42,806 nt of DNA from Candidatus Fermentibacteraceae bacterium (GTDB lineage: Bacteria > Fermentibacterota > Fermentibacteria > Fermentibacterales > JCC-6): positions 1-42,806 of the forward strand of contig JAMOUX010000014.1 of NCBI GenBank assembly GCA_027067855.1. Reading direction: 5' to 3'. Positions 1 through 8,016 of this stretch are shown here, in pieces. The stretch's first letter is position 1. Each line of letters begins with the position of its first letter. The notes beneath the pieces were generated by a model. The model saw only the letters and a program-made list of their open reading frames with translations, had not been told where the DNA came from and did no database searches. The translations under genes and the position numbers were made by a program.

Positions 1-1474
1 TCAGGAACCTGTAGTCGAAAACGGGGTAGCCCAGGGGCAGGGGATTGTCGTAAACGATGGGGAACGGGCCCGGGTTCTCGGGCTTGTATGCATCGGGGGT
101 ATTGGGGTTGCCGACCCAGTCCGAAAGGTAGAGGGGAGCGCTCACCCGGCCGTTAAGATCGGGGTTCTTGCCCCACATGTAGTCGTATTTTCCCACATCG
201 GTACCCGGATCAGTCTCCCAGTTCCACCATGAGTGGGAAATGGGAATAGGATACCCGTACACGTCGATGGGCCTCTCGATGTCGCCGTTAGCCTTTTCGA
301 CGTAGTAATCGAGGAGCCTCCATCCTATGAAGCCGTTGCACGGAGGAGTCACCGCGGGCTCACCCGTGTCGTCGATAGTGGAGGCCGGGTCGTTTCCGTC
401 CCACATGTAGCTCATGTTCCTGGGAACCACGTGGTAAACCGTGTCTCCCACGGTGTGTTCCCAGTGGTTGAGCGGCATGCCGTCGGAGAAGGGCACCAGG
501 CCAGCTTCGTTGGCGGGCATCCACACGGTGTCTCCGCCGACGGTCTTGAACAGTATCGTGAAATGATCACTGACACCGTTGCCGTCCACGTCGTTATCGG
601 GAATACCGTCGCCGCCGGGATAGGCGTAATGGTACCAGATGTTCTGCGGATCATCGGAATCCAGCGGGTTTTCCGGGTTCTGCCGGTACGTGTAGTCATC
701 CTGGCTGCTTGCCGGGTCCCCGTCGTCGAACTCGTATTCGAAAGTGGCATCCGGGTCGTTGCACCATATCGCGTGGCCGTCGTAGTAGACGCAATCGTCC
801 ACATAACAAGCCGTCGCGTCCGAGCTGGCGGCGTCGCAATCACCCTTTATGGCTATCAATAGACCGTCCAGCGGCTTTCCGGGGTTGCCGTGCTCGCTGA
901 AGTGTTCTATCTGGAAGTAGTTGGCTATGAAGTTGTTGTAAGCGGGGGTTCCCCAATCGTAGAGTTCCAGGTAGACGAACAGCCCGTAGGGATACTCGCA
1001 TGTTTCGAGATTCCAGTCGTCGAACGCGTAGTGGACTTCCTCGAGAGCCACCGGTCCCGGTTGAAACTTCTCGGCGGGAAATCCTTCGCTGGGTCGCATC
1101 TCCCAGTCCCCCCCCGAGGCTTCACTGTAGTTGGCCCAGGGGCCCACGGAATCTCCTTGTGCGGTTACGGGACCGTAGCAGCAGCTCCAGAATTCACCTT
1201 CATAAAGGTAACTGCTTCCCTCTCCGCCGGGCCACTCCATGGACGGGTAGTTGGCCCATGGATCTCCGAACATACCGAGGTTGAAAAAGGCACTCCAAAC
1301 GTTTGCGAGGTTCATCAGGGTGGCCGTTACCGGAGGCCTGGCATAGGTGCCCTGGCCTCCCGGCATTTCCACTTCCTTCATTGTCCTCGCAAAGCCGGTA
1401 CCTGACAGCATGAACACCGTAAGTACCGTGAGTACCAGGAACCCGCGAGTGTTAGTGTTCCAGGAGTTCCTCAT
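1..1474 (-). CDS. Large secreted protein of unknown function, 3' end cut by window edge
   Basis: An uninterrupted minus-strand frame runs from an ATG at 1474 off the left edge (491 codons visible). A purine-rich Shine-Dalgarno (GGAGGTGAAGGAG) precedes the ATG. The first ~29 residues form a signal peptide: a short basic start, a hydrophobic stretch (FLVLTVLTVFML), then an SGTGFA-type cleavage site. The mature part is rich in Trp, Tyr, Asp, Pro and Gly, with many DGDG/DPDN-like acidic turns and 'DNDVDGNGVSD', which resembles calcium-binding loops of cell-surface proteins. I recognise no catalytic domain. It lies 114 nt downstream of tonB in the same direction, so it may be the last gene of the receptor/TonB operon and a surface or secreted partner of the receptor. 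The C-terminus, where a sorting signal might sit, is not visible. Confidence 0.8.
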   Translation of the reverse strand, partial: MRNSWNTNTRGFLVLTVLTVFMLSGTGFARTMKEVEMPGGQGTYARPPVTATLMNLANVWSAFFNLGMFGDPWANYPSMEWPGGEGSSYLYEGEFWSCCYGPVTAQGDSVGPWANYSEASGGDWEMRPSEGFPAEKFQPGPVALEEVHYAFDDWNLETCEYPYGLFVYLELYDWGTPAYNNFIANYFQIEHFSEHGNPGKPLDGLLIAIKGDCDAASSDATACYVDDCVYYDGHAIWCNDPDATFEYEFDDGDPASSQDDYTYRQNPENPLDSDDPQNIWYHYAYPGGDGIPDNDVDGNGVSDHFTILFKTVGGDTVWMPANEAGLVPFSDGMPLNHWEHTVGDTVYHVVPRNMSYMWDGNDPASTIDDTGEPAVTPPCNGFIGWRLLDYYVEKANGDIERPIDVYGYPIPISHSWWNWETDPGTDVGKYDYMWGKNPDLNGRVSAPLYLSDWVGNPNTPDAYKPENPGPFPIVYDNPLPLGYPVFDYRFL

Positions 1475-1588
1475 ACTCTCCTTCACCTCCAATTCACACT
1501 TCGCGGCACCGGGAAGGAGGTTTCGCCCGCCGGCCCGGAGAATCCGCGATCCATTGAATGTTTCTTCCACCATGCTCAAATCAATCCA

Positions 1589-2248
1589 TTATAAAACGAA
1601 CTCGTACGTCACCGTGGTCCAGACGCCCACCGGTATGCCGTTATTCTGAGCGGGAGTCCACCTGGTATTCCACGCCGCGGCGATGGCCGCCTGGTCCAGG
1701 GAACTCACCCCGCTGGAATTGTAGAGTTTGACGTCCTTGACGACCCCGGTGGGATCCACGTACACCCAGAGGGTCACCGTTCCTTCCACGCCGGCCTCCG
1801 CGGCCAACTCGGGGTACTCGGGAGGAGGCCTGAAGGTACAGTTGGGCAGCACCTCCGCAGGCATGAACCTGGGGGGGCCCATCTCCTCGACCTGCGACTC
1901 CTCGAGCTGTTCGCTCTGCTCCACGGTTTCCACCGTCTCCAGCCCCGTGGTGTCGGCGTCCAGTGACAATGTGATGTCCTGCTCTATCTCCTCGACCATT
2001 TCCTCCGTTTCCTGCTCCAGTTCTTCCTGTTCTTCCTGAACTTCCTCTTCCTGTTCCTCCACCGTGTCGTCGAAAGCGAGGTCGGCCTCCACGGCTTCCA
2101 TCTCCGTATCGTTCGTACGGGTGGAAAGCCTGCCGAGCCGGCTCGCCGGTATGAGTTCGAACAGGAGTATCAGGAACGCCAGGCCCACGGCTATTCCTAT
2201 CTCAAAGTTCCGGGAGGAGCGATCATAGTCGGTCTTGTTCCGTGTCAT
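1589..2248 (-). CDS. tonB: TonB-family energy transducer with acidic linker
   Basis: TonB carries proton-motive-force energy from ExbB/ExbD across the periplasm to outer-membrane receptors. The start chosen is the ATG at 2248, immediately after GGGAGGAG; an in-frame TTG at 2263 lies upstream of that site and is less likely. The product is 219 residues: a short cytoplasmic start, one membrane anchor (about 18-36, GIAVGLAFLILLFELI), a long linker, then a C-terminal TonB domain with the hallmark PPEYPELAAEAGVEGTV and a final Trp-rich strand before FVL. The linker is almost entirely Glu/Gln/Asp (about 55-100) instead of the usual Pro/Lys-rich rod, which is unusual. It follows the second exbD gene, whose stop lies 11 nt after this ATG on the transcript only in the TTG version, so the two genes are nearly contiguous. 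Confidence 0.9.
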   Translation of the reverse strand: MTRNKTDYDRSSRNFEIGIAVGLAFLILLFELIPASRLGRLSTRTNDTEMEAVEADLAFDDTVEEQEEEVQEEQEELEQETEEMVEEIEQDITLSLDADTTGLETVETVEQSEQLEESQVEEMGPPRFMPAEVLPNCTFRPPPEYPELAAEAGVEGTVTLWVYVDPTGVVKDVKLYNSSGVSSLDQAAIAAAWNTRWTPAQNNGIPVGVWTTVTYEFVL

Positions 2249-2259
2249 TACTCCTCCCT

Positions 2260-2724
2260 TCAATCGTACAGTCCGCGCTCTTCGGCGTTGAACTGTATGC
2301 TGTAAAGTTCTTCGAACCGCATGGCGTTGAAGAACTCGACCATGCTCGACATGGGCACCCTCGCATCGACGTTGAGCACCACGACGTCTATCTTCTTGTT
2401 CTGTTCCCTCCAGAACTTGTTGCTGAGCCTGTTGAGCTGCTCGGCGACCTGGTTCAGAGGTACGTCGTAATCGCCGATACGAGCGATCAGCTCACTGTCG
2501 TCGTTACCGGGTTCCGCCTGCTTTATCCACACGCTCACGGCCAGGAACTGCTTGCCGAGTTCGTTCATTATCTCCGGGTCGGCCTGGGGGAACCGGACCC
2601 TCAGGCCGCCTTCCTCCTTGAAGAGCGTGGTGGCCATGAAGAACACGAGGAGCAGGAAGACGATATCCGCCATGGTTCCGGTGAAGATATTGCTTCCCAC
2701 CTTCATCCTGCTTTTGAACTTCAT
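2260..2724 (-). CDS. exbD: ExbD/TolR-family proton-channel protein (second copy)
   Basis: This 154-residue protein has the ExbD/TolR layout: a short N-terminus, one transmembrane helix at about 18-36 that begins with the conserved membrane Asp (MADIVFLLLVFFMATT), and a periplasmic domain of normal family length ending in a segment with ALNVDARVPMSSMVEF-like character (here VVVLNVDARVPM). In the family this Asp is the proton-carrying residue that works with ExbB. The gene overlaps the upstream exbD-like gene by one base (TAATG), which implies translational coupling, and tonB follows at once. Two different ExbD proteins in one operon suggest a heteromeric ExbD pair in the motor complex. Function is assigned with high confidence; the receptor substrate is unknown. 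Confidence 0.9.
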   Translation of the reverse strand: MKFKSRMKVGSNIFTGTMADIVFLLLVFFMATTLFKEEGGLRVRFPQADPEIMNELGKQFLAVSVWIKQAEPGNDDSELIARIGDYDVPLNQVAEQLNRLSNKFWREQNKKIDVVVLNVDARVPMSSMVEFFNAMRFEELYSIQFNAEERGLYD

Positions 2725-3473
2725 TACGCACCACCTCCAAGCCGTTCCTGGATGGTGATACCGGTCCTGCTGACGCCGTTCATCCTCAACAGGTCCAGGG
2801 CGGACACCATACCCTCGTAGTCGCAGTCGGGGAAGAACTTCAGTATGACCACCAGTTCGCTCTCCCTGACCGCCGAGGCTATCTCGCCCTGGCGGCTGTC
2901 CGAAAGGACCAGCGTGTCTCCGAACGCGACCTCGCCGAAGATCCGGCTCTCGTCCACCGGGGTATCGGCTCCCATGTATTTCCTGATTATCCCCGGCTTC
3001 ACCTGGGGCACCAGGTTTTCGGCGGCTATGGCGGTCTCCAGGGAGCCGAACGTACCGGAGGGAAGGCCCTTGGCTACTTCAAGGTTGTTGAGCAGCCTGT
3101 CTTCCACGGCGGATACGGCCTCGGCCCTTTCGGCGGCGAGCATCCTGATACCATGCTGCAGCGTGGAGTCCCGGAGACTCACGTCCTCCCCGGCCCTGGC
3201 CCTCCGAAGGGGACCCCCGGGAGGAGCCTGATCTATGAGAGCCACGTATTCGTGGGCTCCCCACTGCTTGATGGTCATGACAAGCCTGTTGGCCTCATCT
3301 ATCACAACCTCTTCGGTCTCCTCGTCGGGCTTCTTGGGAAGCCTGTAGGAAATACCCTTCTGGACTTCGAAAGTCGTGGTGACCAGGAAGAATATCAGCA
3401 GCAGGAACGCAATGTCGGACATTGAGGCGTCGGGGATTGCCCCGCTTGCTCTCGGTCTGTTACGTATCCGCAT
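2724..3473 (-). CDS. exbD: ExbD/TolR-family protein with large periplasmic insertion
   Basis: The product is 249 residues, about 100 longer than a usual ExbD. Residues ~17-38 (MSDIAFLLLIFFLVTTTF) are the single transmembrane helix with the key Asp near its start. The ExbD periplasmic fold is interrupted by roughly 100 extra residues (about 85-190), which contain predicted helices and no motif I recognise. The C-terminal part (VVILKFFPDCDYEGMVSALDLLRMNGV) matches the last strand-helix of ExbD. The gene lies 9 nt downstream of exbB and shares a base with the next exbD. The insertion could make the protein contact a partner in the periplasm; that is inference. Confidence 0.87.
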   Translation of the reverse strand: MRIRNRPRASGAIPDASMSDIAFLLLIFFLVTTTFEVQKGISYRLPKKPDEETEEVVIDEANRLVMTIKQWGAHEYVALIDQAPPGGPLRRARAGEDVSLRDSTLQHGIRMLAAERAEAVSAVEDRLLNNLEVAKGLPSGTFGSLETAIAAENLVPQVKPGIIRKYMGADTPVDESRIFGEVAFGDTLVLSDSRQGEIASAVRESELVVILKFFPDCDYEGMVSALDLLRMNGVSRTGITIQERLGGGA

Positions 3474-3482
3474 GCATGCTCC

Positions 3483-4313
3483 TTATAGCTGCTTCAGGTG
3501 CTCCATCTCTGCCAGCGTGTCCACCAGGTAGATGCCGGCTTCCTCCATGTCTATCACGAACCTCCCGATCCTGGCTATGAAGTAGTTATGAGCCATCTGG
3601 ATCGGGATGGCGATAACGAGCCCCGTGGCGGTGGTTATCAGGGCTTCCTGGATACCGCCCGCCACCAGGCTCGCTTCCACGTTCTTGGCGGCCGCGATCT
3701 CTCCGAAAGCCTTGATCATTCCCGAAACGGTTCCCAGGAATCCAAGCATCGGAGCTATGCTGGAAACGGACGCCAGGACGACGATACCCTTCTCCAGGTA
3801 CGCCATCTCTATCCCGCCGGCGCTCTCCACGGCCTTTTCCACGGCCTCGAGGCCCTTGTCGTGCCTCAGCAGCCCGGCATACATTATCGCAGCCACGGGA
3901 CCCCTGGTCCTCTCGCAAAATCTCTCCGCTCCTTTTATGTCACCCCTGCGGACGTATCCCCCCACTTTTTCCAGGAAGGGCCCGACATCTATCTTCAGCC
4001 TGTTGTAAGCGATGAACCTCTCCACGGTGACCGCTATGCCTATCAGCAATGAAAGGAGCAGCGGCCACATGAAGGGACCACCGGCGATGAACAGGTCGAC
4101 CAGGTCCATCGAGGCGCTCTGCGCACGCTCAACTTCCCGGCCCTGGGGAGCGGAAGCATTCCCGGCCTGGGGCTGGGCGTTTCCGGGAACGGCTTCCCCG
4201 CCGGTCACCTCGGCGGCCTGCTGACCTTCGTCGGATCCACCGGAAGCGGGTTCCTCTGCCTGCGCCCATACCAGCGCAGTCATGACGAGGAACAGTAGCA
4301 GGTATCTTCGCAT
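3483..4313 (-). CDS. exbB: ExbB/TolQ/MotA-family proton channel
   Basis: This 276-residue protein belongs to the MotA/TolQ/ExbB family, the membrane stator that lets protons through and drives TonB. It starts with a cleavable signal peptide (LLLFLVMTALVWAQA) and a low-complexity Gly/Ala/Gln/Pro stretch to about residue 65. It then has the family's three transmembrane segments at about 78-98 (WPLLLSLLIGIAVTVERFIAYN), about 180-200 and about 222-245. The middle signature GTVSGMIKAFGEIAA and the following AGGIQEALITTATGLVIAIP are classic. The N-terminal signal peptide plus periplasmic extension is the ExbB variant seen in many Gram-negatives. The gene follows the receptor after a 62-nt gap that holds a strong hairpin. 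Confidence 0.92.
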   Translation of the reverse strand: MRRYLLLFLVMTALVWAQAEEPASGGSDEGQQAAEVTGGEAVPGNAQPQAGNASAPQGREVERAQSASMDLVDLFIAGGPFMWPLLLSLLIGIAVTVERFIAYNRLKIDVGPFLEKVGGYVRRGDIKGAERFCERTRGPVAAIMYAGLLRHDKGLEAVEKAVESAGGIEMAYLEKGIVVLASVSSIAPMLGFLGTVSGMIKAFGEIAAAKNVEASLVAGGIQEALITTATGLVIAIPIQMAHNYFIARIGRFVIDMEEAGIYLVDTLAEMEHLKQL

Positions 4314-4335
4314 CTATCAAACTCCTTCTCGGTGT

Positions 4336-4361
4336 GCCCGGCGCCGGTGACGGCGCCGGGC
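4336..4361. other. Strong intercistronic hairpin, no U-tract
   Basis: A perfect 11-bp inverted repeat (GCCCGGCGCCG / CGGCGCCGGGC) with a 4-nt loop sits between the receptor stop and the exbB start. On the minus-strand transcript no run of U follows it, so it is not a standard intrinsic terminator. It may protect the 3' end of the receptor message or set the ratio of receptor to ExbB. That role is inference. Confidence 0.6.
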
Positions 4362-4375
4362 GTGAGGATCGCGGT

Positions 4376-7126
4376 CTACCATTCCACCCCGAGTCCGAAC
4401 CTTATCATGCGGGGACGGCTGAACACGTAGGGGTTGTGCATGGGACCCTTCGGATCGTGGTCGGGCTCTCCGTCACCGTCCATGTCGGCGTCGTACCACG
4501 CTTCATCGGCGATGTAGTTGATATTGTGCCTGTTGAACAGGTTGTTGACCTGGCAGTAAGTATCGAGGGTTACACCGCCGACCCAGAAGGTCTTGTTAAC
4601 CTTGAGGGTGGTGGACATGGTCCACGGATACCTTTTGTCGTTTATCTTGGGCATGGCGGTTCCCTGGCTGGAACTGCTGTAGGGGAACCCGCTGCCGTAG
4701 TTCCAGGAAAGGTGGATTCCGAAGCCTTCGAGGACGGGGGTGTCACCTATCCTGGGACCCTCTCCCCTGGGAATCCTGAAATCGGCATCGGCGTTCAAGG
4801 CGTGCCTCTGATCCCAATCCAGGGGCGACTCCTTCTTGGGAACTATCCAGCCGGCCCAGGCGAACTCGTAGTTCTGCCTGGAGTTGGAACTTTTGCCCAT
4901 GGCCACGGAGTAGGTGTAGTTGACGCTCCCGGACCAGAAGTCGCTGGGACGTTTCGAAAGGTTCAGTTCCATTCCCCTGACGTTTCCGTAGTCACCGTTG
5001 ATGTAGATATCGTAGGAATCCACGGCGGTGAAGAAGTGCTTCTGCATGTCCACCAGGCCCGTGATGTCCTTGTAGTAACCGGTCACGTCGAGCATCGTGA
5101 CATCATCGAACTGGTGCTTCACGCCCACCTCGTAGGACACGGTCTGCTCGGCGCCCAGGTCGGGATTGCCCACAATGGGGAACGCTCCGGCAAGGTTGTA
5201 GTCGGAGCCGGCGAACATCCTGTCGAAGCCCGGGGTCTGGAAGTAGTGGCCGTAGGTGAAGTGGAGGACGTCACGCTCGGTTATGGGATGGGAAAATCCG
5301 ACCCTGGGGCTGAGGTGGTACTTTACCGGAACGCTTATCGGGTTCTTTATGTGATCTGGATCCCCGGGCTCGGTTCCGGGATTTATGGGATCGGAAAGGT
5401 CAGCGGGATACTCGTCGAAATTGGGATAGAAGTAGTCGAAGCGGAGACCGGCGTTAACTATCATGCCGCTGTATTCCATCTTGTCCTGCAGGTACGCGGC
5501 GCCCGAATTCGGGAACGCGTGGTATCTTCCCGCATAGATGTTACCGCCGGAGGCGGTGTCTATGTAGTAATCGAATACGTCATAATAAGCGGCCTCGATG
5601 CCGGCTTTCAGCTGGTGCTCCTGGTTGAGCTGGTCCACCAGGTCGGTTCTGAACGTGGATATGGTGCTCCTGGTCTCGGACCAGCTGCGCCTGTGGCGTC
5701 CGGACCTGTAGAATCCGTCGGTGTCCGTGATCCTGGTGGGCGTGACGGCAAGCCATTCTTCCCACGAAAAGTCTTCCCCGTAGAACTCGGTGGTCTGGGT
5801 GGTGTCGTCGGGGTCGTTGTAGATCCTGGCCTTGCTGTTGCTTTCGTACTGATTGAGCTTGACGTTGATGAAGGCGGCGTTGCTCAGTGTCTGGGTAAGG
5901 CTCGCGCCCACGCTGTAGTTATTCCTGAAAATGGTGGGGCAAGCGTAGATGATGTCATTGCCCGGCGCCAGGGTGTCGCCTTCCACGATGTACGGATTCT
6001 CGTACCTGCTCCAGGACCATGAGCTGTAACCGTAGCGTTCGTCCATGAGATAACCCGTGAGGTTTATCTTCGTCTTGGGAGTGGGCTTGTACGTGAGCTT
6101 CAGGTTGCCGACATTCCTTTCCACCCAGTCGTTGAAACCGTAACCGTAACGTCCGTTCATGCCGCCGCCGATTTCAAGCCATTCGCCGGAAAGGAACACG
6201 CCCATCTCGCCGGGTATGTCCAGGCCGATGGCGGGCAGCAGGTAACTGGTGATCGGCTCGGGTCCGCCCAGGGTGCCTTCGGCATTGAGCCTGGCCTCGG
6301 CGAAGGGGCCCACGTTCTTCCACTGCCAGGGCTCGTCGGGATTGTCCGGGTTTATCCCGCCCCAATGCCAGCCGTCGGCGAGCCCCAGCTTCTGGAAGTT
6401 GTTGCCGTTGCAGCTGAGAGACCCGGTATAACGGTCGCCGCCCTCGCGTGTCACGATATTGACTACACCGGACTGGGCGTTACCGTACTCCGCTCCGAAT
6501 CCGCCGGAAATCACCGAGGTTTCCGCTACGGCGGACATGGGAACGTCGCTCGAGAAAGTTCTGTTGGTGGGATCGAGCTGGGCCACGCCGTCGACGACGT
6601 AAACGACCTCGCCGCTACGCCCCCCCCTGAGGTGCAGTCCCCCGCGGTTAGTCGCTCCGGCCTGCCTGTTCACTATGTCGGCTATGCCGGCCACGGGGAG
6701 AATGCTTATCTCATCGCGGCCCACCACGTGAAACGTCTCCGTCGCGTCCATCATTATCATGCCCCTGGAGCCCGTCACCCGTATGACGACGGCATCGCCG
6801 ACGGCGCCTGCGGGAGAAAGCACAAAGTTCAGGGGGGTGGTCTGGTCGGTTATCACCACTATACCCTCGGCCGTCTGGGCGGCCATACCGATCATGCTCG
6901 CCTGAACGGCGTATTCTCCGGGTTGCAGATTGATGATGTAGTATTCCCCGTTCGCGTCCGTCATGGCGCCGTAGGCGGTGCCCACAACCATGACGGTGGC
7001 ACCCACCAGGGGATTACCGGAAGAATCGGTGACCCTTCCGGCTATCTTTCCCGTGGTACCGGCCGTCGCCGACAGAGCAATGAACAGCACAAGTGCAAAA
7101 GACAGTACCATCGCTTTTCTGCGCAC
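4376..7126 (-). CDS. TonB-dependent outer-membrane receptor with carboxypeptidase-regulatory-like N-domain
   Basis: A large outer-membrane beta-barrel receptor (916 residues from the chosen start) that would import a ligand using TonB energy. The start taken is the GTG at 7126, because AAAGGAG lies 8-9 nt upstream and the signal peptide (MRRKAMVLSFALVLFIALSATAG) begins there; ATG codons at 7147 and 7177 are alternatives. Domains in order: signal peptide; a CarboxypepD_reg-like domain at about 25-105 (GKIAGRVTDSSGNPLVGATV); a plug domain at about 115-230 (VVYVVDGVAQLDP, QSGVVNIVTREGG); and the barrel to the C-terminus, ending in aromatic W. This layout is typical of FCB-group receptors. The substrate cannot be told from sequence. 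No SusD-like partner is present, which argues against a SusC polysaccharide system. A promoter candidate lies about 195 nt upstream. Confidence 0.92.
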   Translation of the reverse strand: MRRKAMVLSFALVLFIALSATAGTTGKIAGRVTDSSGNPLVGATVMVVGTAYGAMTDANGEYYIINLQPGEYAVQASMIGMAAQTAEGIVVITDQTTPLNFVLSPAGAVGDAVVIRVTGSRGMIMMDATETFHVVGRDEISILPVAGIADIVNRQAGATNRGGLHLRGGRSGEVVYVVDGVAQLDPTNRTFSSDVPMSAVAETSVISGGFGAEYGNAQSGVVNIVTREGGDRYTGSLSCNGNNFQKLGLADGWHWGGINPDNPDEPWQWKNVGPFAEARLNAEGTLGGPEPITSYLLPAIGLDIPGEMGVFLSGEWLEIGGGMNGRYGYGFNDWVERNVGNLKLTYKPTPKTKINLTGYLMDERYGYSSWSWSRYENPYIVEGDTLAPGNDIIYACPTIFRNNYSVGASLTQTLSNAAFINVKLNQYESNSKARIYNDPDDTTQTTEFYGEDFSWEEWLAVTPTRITDTDGFYRSGRHRRSWSETRSTISTFRTDLVDQLNQEHQLKAGIEAAYYDVFDYYIDTASGGNIYAGRYHAFPNSGAAYLQDKMEYSGMIVNAGLRFDYFYPNFDEYPADLSDPINPGTEPGDPDHIKNPISVPVKYHLSPRVGFSHPITERDVLHFTYGHYFQTPGFDRMFAGSDYNLAGAFPIVGNPDLGAEQTVSYEVGVKHQFDDVTMLDVTGYYKDITGLVDMQKHFFTAVDSYDIYINGDYGNVRGMELNLSKRPSDFWSGSVNYTYSVAMGKSSNSRQNYEFAWAGWIVPKKESPLDWDQRHALNADADFRIPRGEGPRIGDTPVLEGFGIHLSWNYGSGFPYSSSSQGTAMPKINDKRYPWTMSTTLKVNKTFWVGGVTLDTYCQVNNLFNRHNINYIADEAWYDADMDGDGEPDHDPKGPMHNPYVFSRPRMIRFGLGVEW

Positions 7127-7319
7127 TGCTGTAGCTCCTTTCCTCATTATCCGCAACCGATGGTGCGGATGATACAACCTCTACAGCATGGAAAAAACCT
7201 CAAGCACACCTCCCTCTGCTTTTCCCAAAGCTGTACAAATTCTTGTCGTTCAAACTGATATTGTTACGATAGATCTACCTTATGAAACCCCCTGTATCTG
7301 CTGTCGGTACTCCGGTTTG

Positions 7320-7348
7320 AGCATAAGCCCGCCATAATTGCTCGTCAA
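7320..7348 (-). promoter_or_regulatory. Candidate sigma-70-type promoter for receptor/TonB operon
   Basis: On the minus strand, TTGACG (7348-7343) and TATGCT (7325-7320) are separated by exactly 17 bp, close to the -35/-10 consensus. The site is in the 236-nt gap between the membrane-protein operon (stop at 7363) and the receptor start at 7126. It would give a leader of roughly 190 nt. I see no other clear element in the gap. Confidence 0.45.
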
Positions 7349-7362
7349 GCTGTACGGCGCCC

Positions 7363-8016
7363 TCAGCCGCCCAGTCCCAGCATCGCGGGAATAGTGGGCA
7401 GCCAATCCTCGATGAGGAAGGTACACCTGCCGATGAGCAGGCTCAGTCGCGCCATGATGGTGTATCCGAAACTGGCGCCGAAGGCTACCATCAGTATCGT
7501 TATACCCATGTTCGCCGTCCTGCCCACGAAACCGGTATGTGCCTTGGAGAAGAAGAAGTACACCAGGCCGCTCACAACTCCGACCACGAGCACCAGGCTG
7601 CTGAATACCTCCCAGACGCTACCCGCCGCCACGGAGATCATGGTTCCCTTCACCTGGGCCAGGGCGTTGGACTGGAAGAAGGTCACCATGTTGAGCCCGG
7701 CGCCGGTCCCCACTATCATGCCCAGGGCCAGCCTGGACAGGCCCGCAACCTTCGGCACCATCCTGGCCAGCATGAACATCGCGAATATTCCCGGCACGAG
7801 CCATATCGCGTCGAATCCCCCGTCTGCGGGGAACAAGTTCTCCCACCAGTTCGGAATGAGGACGTTGTAGATACTGTAGATCACCCAGTACCCGGCGCTC
7901 ATGCCCACGAACAGGTGTTCGACGAACTTGTAGAAAGGATTGTCACGGTACAGGAAGCTATACAGGCAAAGCGTAACCGCGGCGCCCAGCCATATGCCCA
8001 GTATCTCCCAGTTCAC
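7363..8016 (-). CDS. Integral membrane protein, last gene of four-gene membrane operon
   Basis: The GTG at 8016 overlaps the upstream stop as GTGA, and GGAAGGGAGG precedes it; it gives 217 residues. A longer reading frame upstream is shadow. The protein is mostly membrane: hydrophobic segments at about 4-20, 33-52 (FVGMSAGYWVIYSIYNVLI), 72-90, 96-118 (LALGMIVGTGAGLNMVTFF), 130-155 (GSVWEVFSSLVLVVGVVSGLVYFFFS) and 165-190. I do not recognise a family. It is translationally coupled to the preceding gene, so it probably forms a complex with the three proteins encoded before it. It has no transport or enzyme motif that I can name. Confidence 0.85.
   Translation of the reverse strand: MNWEILGIWLGAAVTLCLYSFLYRDNPFYKFVEHLFVGMSAGYWVIYSIYNVLIPNWWENLFPADGGFDAIWLVPGIFAMFMLARMVPKVAGLSRLALGMIVGTGAGLNMVTFFQSNALAQVKGTMISVAAGSVWEVFSSLVLVVGVVSGLVYFFFSKAHTGFVGRTANMGITILMVAFGASFGYTIMARLSLLIGRCTFLIEDWLPTIPAMLGLGG

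Noticed and set aside
4334-6022. Long open frame (562 codons) on the plus strand opposite the TonB receptor gene
   Set aside because: Its translation is rich in Val/Gly/His and has no domain, and it mirrors a clear receptor gene on the minus strand; it is a shadow of GC-rich coding sequence.
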